From positions 1-64,000 of the forward strand of contig JAUQQK010000005.1 in the NCBI GenBank assembly GCA_030549905.1: DNA of 64,000 nucleotides, written 5' to 3'. Below, piece after piece: positions 59,000-64,000 of the stretch. The position numbers and the translations under genes were made by a program. The stretch is from Aquificota bacterium (GTDB lineage: Bacteria; Aquificota; Aquificia; Aquificales; Aquificaceae). The notes under the pieces are model-generated. The model had not been told where the DNA came from. It saw only the letters and a program-made list of their open reading frames with translations, and made no database searches. Numbering within the stretch: the stretch's first letter is position 1; every line of letters starts with the position of its first letter.

Positions 59000-59578
59000 A
59001 TGTCTGGAAAGTCTTCTTTTTTGATATTAAGGAGGTTCAGGGCTGGAGATGAAGACCTTATACTTAAGGTATATGGGGAGAAGGGACAGCTGAAGATACT
59101 TGTGCCAGAAGCCCTTAAGGTGGACAGGGGCCTTTCAGGTTATGTGGAACCCTTTAATCTAATAGGTGCTGTATGCGTACAGAAGGGGGAACTTCTCATA
59201 TTGAAAGACATTACAAGCGCAGAATTTTTCTCTTATTTAGCTCTAAGGAGCTATTCAAGGTATGTGTGGATGTGCCAGGTGGTTGGTTTTGTGGAAAGGT
59301 GGTTCCTACATTATGATGCGGAGCTTTTCGGGCTTGCTTTAAGATATCTAACCCTTGACCCTACGGACCACCAGACACTGCTACTCAAGTTTAAGCTTGA
59401 TTTTCTCAGGTTTATGGGATTATATAAAGAGGATATTTTCAAGGAAGAAGTAAGAGGCTTTGTCAGAAAACTGCAGGGAGAGGAAGATTTCCGTAAACTG
59501 CAAAGGCTAAAGCTACCGGAAGACCTTATAAAAAGCGTGGATGATGCTATTATGCTTCACCTGCAGTCTTCCTTGTAG
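59000..59578 (+). CDS. recO: RecO-like DNA repair protein
   Basis: This 192-residue protein has an N-terminal OB-like segment (FLILRRFRAGDEDLILKVY, GEKGQLKILVPEALK) typical of RecO. A helical C-terminal part follows, with FVERWFLHYDAELFGLALRYL. It is shorter than E. coli RecO (242) and lacks the Cys4 zinc motif seen in many RecO. RecO loads RecA with RecR. The 3' end overlaps rfaE2 by 22 bases. The assignment is by pattern and is moderately secure. Confidence 0.55.
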   Translation: MSGKSSFLILRRFRAGDEDLILKVYGEKGQLKILVPEALKVDRGLSGYVEPFNLIGAVCVQKGELLILKDITSAEFFSYLALRSYSRYVWMCQVVGFVERWFLHYDAELFGLALRYLTLDPTDHQTLLLKFKLDFLRFMGLYKEDIFKEEVRGFVRKLQGEEDFRKLQRLKLPEDLIKSVDDAIMLHLQSSL

Positions 59579-60036
59579 AGCTTGATTATCCTGTCTATTA
59601 TCTTTGAGGTAGAAAGGTCAAAGGCAAATTCTACCCTTTCCACACGCCCACCATAAGATAGGACAAGGTCCGCCCCCACAATGTCCTCCACTTTCCAGTC
59701 TGCACCCTTTACCAGCACATGCGGTCTTATGGCCCTTATCAGCTCTAAGGGTGTATCTTCCTCAAATATGACCACATAGTCTACGGGCTTTAAAGAGTCA
59801 AGTAAAAAGGCTCTTGCCTTCTGAGGTATTATAGGTCTTTGAGGTCCCTTTATCCTGCTTATGGAGCTGTCTGAATTGAGCCCCACAACGAGTATATCCC
59901 CAAACTCTTTTGCCTTCTGGAGATAGTAGGCATGTCCCGCATGCAGAAGGTCAAAACAGCCGTTTGTAAACACTATGCTTTTCTCTTTTCTTATGGGTTC
60001 TAATATTTTCAGGAGTTCCTCTAAGCTAACTATCAT
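59557..60036 (-). CDS. rfaE2: D-glycero-beta-D-manno-heptose 1-phosphate adenylyltransferase
   Basis: This 159-residue nucleotidyltransferase makes ADP-heptose for LPS inner core. It has FTNGCFDLLHAGHAYYL (HxGH) and VVGLNSDSSISRIKGPQRPI, matching the C-terminal half of HldE; the kinase half is a separate gene elsewhere. It overlaps glgA by 11 bases. It fits with the glycosyltransferases at 11208-12802 as evidence for a heptose-containing LPS. Confidence 0.92.
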   Translation of the reverse strand: MIVSLEELLKILEPIRKEKSIVFTNGCFDLLHAGHAYYLQKAKEFGDILVVGLNSDSSISRIKGPQRPIIPQKARAFLLDSLKPVDYVVIFEEDTPLELIRAIRPHVLVKGADWKVEDIVGADLVLSYGGRVERVEFAFDLSTSKIIDRIIKLYKEDCR

Positions 60037-61477
60037 ATCTCTTCAGCATAAGTGCTGTTGAATATACCCTTTCATACTCTCTGGCACTTTTCTCCCATGA
60101 AAAGTCCTTCTTCATACAACGTTTTACCAGTTCAGACCACTCCTTTGAGTGGTTGCAGACATGCATATCATAATAGACACGAGCCTTAAGAAGAGCATGC
60201 ATTAGCTCCTTGCTGGAGTATTCATCAAAGACAAAGCCAGTGCCTTCTGAGGGATTTTCTAAAAGGTCTATTACCGTATCCTTTAGACCTCCTGTCCTTC
60301 TAACTATAGGCACCGTGCCATACCTCATGGCTATCATCTGAGATATACCGCAGGGTTCAAAGAGAGAAGGCATTAAAAATATATCTGAACCTGCGTATAT
60401 CTTATGTGCCAGTTCTTCGTTGTATTCTATCCTCACGCCTATACTTTCTGGGTGTTTCTTAACAAGCCCTATCAGCATATCCTGATACTTTTCCTCTCCA
60501 GAGCCTAAAAATATAAAGTCAAAGCCTTCACGCACCGCCTCTTCTATAATGCCTCCTACCAAATCAAGCCCCTTCTGTGAAGTCAGCCTTGAAACCATAC
60601 CCACAAGAGGCTTTTCCGCAGGCGTTTTGAGGCTGAAGATATGCTTTATGCTCTTTTTATTTATCCCTTTGCCCTTAGCAAAGTTTTTTATGCTGTAGTT
60701 GAAGTCTATTAGCACATCCCTTTCTGGGTTCCATACATCATAGTCTATGCCATTCAGTATGCCAAAGAAGTATTTCTTTTCCCTTATGAGGCCCTCAAGA
60801 CCATAGGCATAATTTTTAAGCTCCTCTGCATAGGAGGGGCTAACGGTCGTTAAAACATCGCAGAAGGTGATACCAGCCTTCAGAAAGTTGAGCTTACCAT
60901 AGAACTCTATGCCTCCGAAAGGGTGGAAGAGCTCCCAGGGTATGTTTAAGGAGGGCAGGAAATGAGCGTCATAAAGCCCTTGATACTGGGCGTTGTGAAT
61001 AGTAAGAAGGACGGGGCTGTTTTCAAACTCTGGATAGTAAAGGCTTTTATAAAGAGGGAGCAAGCCCGTATGCCAGTCATGGGCGTGAAATACATCTGGG
61101 TTCAGGTTTAATACCTTGGCGGTTTCAAGGCTTGCCAGAGATAAGAAACCAAACCTCAAAGGATTATCCTCATACTCTCCTTTTGGTGTGGCATAGATAT
61201 GTTCTCTGTGGAAGTAGGGAGGATAATCTATAAAGTAGTATCTCACATGGTCTTTGAGGTCTTCATATATGGAGAATTCCTTCCAGCTGTGGTCAAAAAA
61301 TACCTTTGCGGTGGTTGCTTTTCTTAGTTCCGCCTTTATTTTCGCATATCTTGGCATTATTACATAGAGGGTGTGCCCCAGCTTTATAAGAGCCTTTGCC
61401 AAGGAATGAACCACATCACCAAGCCCCCCCGCTTTAATGTAAGGTGCGCTCTCAGAGGCAATCAGCACTATTTTCAT
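60026..61477 (-). CDS. glgA: Glycogen synthase
   Basis: This GT5 ADP-glucose (or UDP-glucose) glucosyltransferase has 483 residues. It has ESAPYIKAGGLGDVVHSLA (KxGGLGDV), FHAHDWHTGLLPL, NGIDYDVWNPERD and VSRLTSQKGLDL. The C-terminal EPCGISQMIAMRYGTVPIVR contains the catalytic ExxGxxQ. AAGGTGG lies a few bases before the ATG, with TATAAT farther up. With the GH57 protein and the stand-alone glycogen-binding domain it indicates glycogen storage. Confidence 0.94.
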   Translation of the reverse strand: MKIVLIASESAPYIKAGGLGDVVHSLAKALIKLGHTLYVIMPRYAKIKAELRKATTAKVFFDHSWKEFSIYEDLKDHVRYYFIDYPPYFHREHIYATPKGEYEDNPLRFGFLSLASLETAKVLNLNPDVFHAHDWHTGLLPLYKSLYYPEFENSPVLLTIHNAQYQGLYDAHFLPSLNIPWELFHPFGGIEFYGKLNFLKAGITFCDVLTTVSPSYAEELKNYAYGLEGLIREKKYFFGILNGIDYDVWNPERDVLIDFNYSIKNFAKGKGINKKSIKHIFSLKTPAEKPLVGMVSRLTSQKGLDLVGGIIEEAVREGFDFIFLGSGEEKYQDMLIGLVKKHPESIGVRIEYNEELAHKIYAGSDIFLMPSLFEPCGISQMIAMRYGTVPIVRRTGGLKDTVIDLLENPSEGTGFVFDEYSSKELMHALLKARVYYDMHVCNHSKEWSELVKRCMKKDFSWEKSAREYERVYSTALMLKRYDS

Positions 61478-61501
61478 AGTTCCACCTTAAAATTATAACC
61501 T

Positions 61502-62320
61502 GTGGTTGAAAGGCAGTTGCTTAGGTTTCTTGAAGAGGACCTCGGGCATGGAGACCTTACAACAGAGGGCGTATTTAGAGGAGAGTTTGCAAGAGCTGTT
61601 ATTCTTGCAAAGGAGGAAGGAATTCTTGCGGGCATGCCCTTCTGTATAAAAGTTTTTGAGCTTTTGGGTGCTGTTAAGCTCTTAGAAGCCAAAGATGATG
61701 GCTGTAGCTTTTCCAAGGGTGAGGTGCTTTTGGTGCTTGAAGGTCCTGCGGATGTTCTGCTGAAGGCGGAAAGGACAGCCCTAAACCTGCTTGAGAGGTT
61801 AAGCGGTGTGGCAACTCAAACAAACAGGTTTGTAAAAGCCCTTGAGGGAACCAATATTAGGCTCCTTGATACGAGAAAAACGACCCCAGGTCTCAGATAT
61901 TTTGAGAAGTATGCAGTCAGGGTAGGGGGTGGCACAAACCATCGGTTCGCTCTATACGATATGGTGCTTATAAAGGACAATCACAAGGCTATTGCGGGGG
62001 GATTAAGGGAAGCCATTAGAAGGGTTAGGGAAAGGGTAAGCCCTGTGTATAGAATAGAGGTGGAGGTGGAAAGCCTGAAGGAGGTGGAGGAGGCCCTTTC
62101 TGAGGGTGTGGATATAATTATGTTGGACAATTTTACGCCGGAGCTTGTAAGAGAAGCAGTCAGGCTCATAGGTGGTAAAGCACTTGTGGAGGTGTCCGGC
62201 AATATAAGCCTTGATAACATAAAGAATTATGCAATAGAAGGTGTAGATTTTATTTCTGCAGGTGCCATAATACATTCCGCAAGGTTTTTAGATATGAGTA
62301 TGAAACTTTTCAGAATATAA
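61502..62320 (+). CDS. nadC: Nicotinate-nucleotide pyrophosphorylase (quinolinate PRTase)
   Basis: NadC makes nicotinate mononucleotide from quinolinate and PRPP. The 272-residue protein has LEEDLGHGDLTTEG, ERTALNLLERLSGVAT, LLDTRKTTPGLRYFEKYAV, GGGTNHRFALYDMVLIKDNH and VEVSGNISLDN, all diagnostic. The start is GTG at 61502, close to a TATAAC. It is divergent from glgA by 24 bases and followed by the rhodanese gene. Confidence 0.95.
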   Translation: MVERQLLRFLEEDLGHGDLTTEGVFRGEFARAVILAKEEGILAGMPFCIKVFELLGAVKLLEAKDDGCSFSKGEVLLVLEGPADVLLKAERTALNLLERLSGVATQTNRFVKALEGTNIRLLDTRKTTPGLRYFEKYAVRVGGGTNHRFALYDMVLIKDNHKAIAGGLREAIRRVRERVSPVYRIEVEVESLKEVEEALSEGVDIIMLDNFTPELVREAVRLIGGKALVEVSGNISLDNIKNYAIEGVDFISAGAIIHSARFLDMSMKLFRI

Positions 62321-62342
62321 TTATTATCTTAAGGAGGTGCAT

Positions 62343-62663
62343 ATGTTTCAGGTGCCAGAGCTTGGACCCCAAGAAGCAAAAGAGCTTTTAGAAAAGGACG
62401 AGAGTGTGGTTTTACTGGATGTGAGAACGCCACAAGAGCATTTTCAGGTAAGGATTCCCAACTCCATGCTGATTCCACTTGATGAACTCAGATATGCCTT
62501 CAAGGACCTTCCAAAGGACAAAAAGTACATAGTCTATTGCAGAAGCGGTGAGAGAAGTGCCTTTGCCACATACTTTTTAAGACATATGGGTTATGAGGCT
62601 TACAACCTCTCGGGTGGCATACTCATATGGCCCTATGAGAAGGAGTCCGGACCACCTAAATGA
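62343..62663 (+). CDS. Rhodanese-like sulfurtransferase domain protein
   Basis: This 106-residue single rhodanese domain has VVLLDVRTPQEHFQVRIPNS and the active-site loop VYCRSGERSA with the catalytic Cys. The ATG at 62343 is chosen because AAGGAGG lies 5 bases before it; a GTG two codons earlier would overlap that site. It overlaps the lipoprotein gene by 4 bases. The sulfur donor or acceptor is not known; such domains are common in sulfur-oxidising Aquificales. Confidence 0.9.
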   Translation: MFQVPELGPQEAKELLEKDESVVLLDVRTPQEHFQVRIPNSMLIPLDELRYAFKDLPKDKKYIVYCRSGERSAFATYFLRHMGYEAYNLSGGILIWPYEKESGPPK

Positions 62664-63406
62664 AAAGGTCCCTTTTTATAGCCCCGCTTATCTTTTCCTG
62701 TGGTATTAAGGCAAACCCTGAGGTGCTAAAGGCTCCGGAGGTGGATATAAGGAGGATAGGAGAGCATATATATGTTAGAAGCCTTGCTGGTGATATAAGG
62801 GTGGAGGGTTTTGAGAACAAACGGGGCTACTGGATAAAAAGTTCAGAGCGGGCTCTTTGCTTTGATGTGCAGAGAATAGGCGGTAAAAGGGCAAAGTTCT
62901 GCGTGCCGCCGGCTGTGCAAAAGGAACCATCTTTAGATATTAAGGAAGAAGAAGAAGATAGGATAAGCCTGACAGCAAGAGGTTTTGATGCCTACAGGCT
63001 ATACCACCTTGAAGAGGGAAGTCCCTTGCTTACCTCCGCAAGGGATTTTAAGGAAAGTATAGTCATACAGAAGGACTACTGGGAGCGGTGCTACGGCATA
63101 ACGGGCTTGAAGGACGGCGTGGAAAGTAAAATGGCAAAGCTATGTGCCAAACCCAAGAAGCCTCCACACATTGAGGAGGTGGAGGGGCTTGAGCTCAGGC
63201 TGGGCAAGGAAAAAGCATACCTAATATGGTTTTATAGAGGAGATTACAGAGAGTTTGTGGTGTTTGTAAATGGGAAGGAGGTGGGCAGGACAAGGGGCTT
63301 TAGCTTTGAACTTGACCTGCCCGAAGGGGAGGCGGAATACAGGGTTAAGGTGATAAGCACCTTAGGCTTTGAAAGCTCTGGCAGGAGCATAGTCTATAAA
63401 CCATAG
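62660..63406 (+). CDS. Uncharacterised lipoprotein
   Basis: This 248-residue protein has a short signal peptide ending LIFSCG (Cys14), a lipobox. Its middle is charged and the C-terminal ~85 residues are beta-rich, like a fibronectin type III domain (LELRLGKEKAYLIWFY, EYRVKVISTLGFESSG). Five further Cys may form disulfides. It overlaps the rhodanese gene by 4 bases and the biotin carboxylase by 13 on the other strand. Function is unknown. Confidence 0.72.
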   Translation: MKRSLFIAPLIFSCGIKANPEVLKAPEVDIRRIGEHIYVRSLAGDIRVEGFENKRGYWIKSSERALCFDVQRIGGKRAKFCVPPAVQKEPSLDIKEEEEDRISLTARGFDAYRLYHLEEGSPLLTSARDFKESIVIQKDYWERCYGITGLKDGVESKMAKLCAKPKKPPHIEEVEGLELRLGKEKAYLIWFYRGDYREFVVFVNGKEVGRTRGFSFELDLPEGEAEYRVKVISTLGFESSGRSIVYKP

Positions 63407-64000
63407 TAGTTGGCTATGGCTGCCGATATGGCAAGGGCTAAGGTTTCTGGGTCCTTCTCGCCCTCTATTTCAAAGTCGTAGGTGGGTAGCTTTTCTTCCA
63501 AAAACCTTATACCAAAATGTCCGGATATAAAGTCGGGGTCCCTTATTATCTCTCTGTGAAGGGGTATGTTGGTGGGAACGCCCCTTATTATAAACTCATC
63601 TATGGCTCTCCTTGCCCTTGCAAGCACTCTGTCCCACGATAGAGCCCATACGCTTAGCTTGGCAATCATTGAGTCATAGTAAGGAGGTATCACGTAATCC
63701 TTGTAAACGCCTGCGTCCATTCTAACGCCGGGACCTCCGGGTGAATAGTAGGCGGTTATCTTGCCCGGTGCTGGGGCAAAGTTCCTGCGCGGATCTTCCG
63801 CGTTAATCCTGAACTCTATGGCATAGCCCCTGAAGGTAATATCGCTCTGCGTGAAAGGAAGGGGCTCGCCCATGGCGACCCTTATCATGGTTTCCACTAT
63901 GTCTATACCGGAGACCATCTCCGTTATAGTATGCTCCACCTGAAGCCTCGTGTTCATCTCTATAAAGTAAAACTCCTTATTTTTTATATCCACGAGGAAC
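63394..64000 (-). CDS. Biotin carboxylase-type subunit, C-terminal part (cut by window edge)
   Basis: About 202 C-terminal residues remain, in frame to the window end (FLVDIKNKEFYFIEMNTRLQ). They include the catalytic NTRLQVEHTITEMVSGID, YAIEFRINAEDP and the closing PTNIPLHREIIRDPDF. The tail continues for about 27 residues past the usual AccC end (GEKDPETLALAISAAIANYY). This may mark a pyruvate- or 2-oxoglutarate-carboxylase small subunit (PycA/CfiB type) rather than acetyl-CoA carboxylase AccC. The missing N-terminus lies outside the window, so no symbol is given. Confidence 0.85.
   Translation of the reverse strand, partial: FLVDIKNKEFYFIEMNTRLQVEHTITEMVSGIDIVETMIRVAMGEPLPFTQSDITFRGYAIEFRINAEDPRRNFAPAPGKITAYYSPGGPGVRMDAGVYKDYVIPPYYDSMIAKLSVWALSWDRVLARARRAIDEFIIRGVPTNIPLHREIIRDPDFISGHFGIRFLEEKLPTYDFEIEGEKDPETLALAISAAIANYYGL

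Noticed and set aside
62337-62342. GTG start for the rhodanese gene
   Set aside because: It lies within the Shine-Dalgarno sequence; the ATG at 62343 has correct spacing.
1-64000. CRISPR array or cas genes
   Set aside because: No regularly spaced direct repeats were seen by eye and no Cas1/Cas2-like protein is encoded. The TnpB proteins are transposon-associated.
1-64000. Prophage or large genomic island
   Set aside because: Apart from the two TnpB elements there are no integrase, phage structural or plasmid genes, and operons are housekeeping throughout.

Overview
The window looks like chromosome from a thermophilic, chemolithoautotrophic Aquificaceae-type bacterium (Hydrogenobacter / Thermocrinis / Aquifex relatives). 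This rests on gene content, not a database match: a multi-subunit 2-oxoacid:ferredoxin oxidoreductase operon (reverse TCA carbon fixation), an archaeal-type fructose-1,6-bisphosphate aldolase/phosphatase, a thioredoxin-like [2Fe-2S] ferredoxin of the Aquifex Fd4 type, a Trm1 tRNA dimethyltransferase (mainly archaeal/eukaryotic), a short topoisomerase I without zinc ribbons, a GH57 glycosidase, and purine-rich coding strands with AGG/AGA arginine and ATA isoleucine codons. Gene packing is extreme: ATGA and 1-nt overlaps are common, and many convergent genes overlap at their 3' ends.

Layout. 1-203: left end of a TnpB-only IS605-type element, running off the window, which truncates a coiled-coil gene (204-407). 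411-4757 (minus): tRNA-Val, accA, a GH57/DUF3536 protein and pncB in one co-directional series. 4778-8241 (plus): gmk, a HerA-like ATPase and an AMIN/amidase_3 amidase. 8204-11184 (minus): infB and queE. 11208-13526: two glycosyltransferases and bioW. 13644-15327: a FadL-type porin and ferredoxin. 15339-18182 (minus): topA, an ADP-ribosylglycohydrolase and hfq. 18222-21458 (plus): FBP aldolase/phosphatase, a small coiled-coil protein, a TauE-like permease and era. 21429-24134 (minus): DUF255 thioredoxin protein, a 59-aa ORF and a secreted protein. 24230-27038: mutL-hisF facing an OmpA-like lipoprotein. 27106-31855 (minus): the por-type operon, with two Uma2 nuclease-fold genes inside it. 31947-35790: S41 protease, then kinase, DsbC-like protein, ispH and dapF. 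35887-38526: hemE, trm1 and an unknown gene. 38506-45965: trpE, a stand-alone glycogen-binding-type domain and an RND-adaptor-TolC efflux operon. 46006-51608: PilZ, murF, a frame-disrupted HD-GYP/GGDEF gene, an MFS transporter, pheS and rplT. 51657-53890: a PEBP gene split by a complete TnpB element. 53891-56716 (minus): lipA, engB, folC, csp. 56868-57241: tandem tatA genes. 57238-61477: nusB, ribH, panC, recO-like, rfaE2, glgA. 61502-63406: nadC, rhodanese, lipoprotein. 63394-64000: C-terminal part of a biotin carboxylase.

The genes are mostly core metabolism, envelope and information processing. Autotrophic carbon entry (Por-type complex, biotin carboxylase, FBP aldolase/phosphatase) sits with glycogen/alpha-glucan genes (GH57, glgA, CBM48-like domain), cofactor genes (pncB, nadC, bioW, lipA, ribH, panC, hemE, folC, queE) and heptose/LPS genes. 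The least ordinary part is the TnpB pair. Both copies lie directly 3' of AGGAGG, both interrupt genes, and in the complete copy removal of the element rejoins a signal peptide in frame to a PEBP domain. A second recurring signal is a TATAAT-like box 6-8 nt before the start codon of at least fourteen genes, which suggests widespread leaderless transcription.
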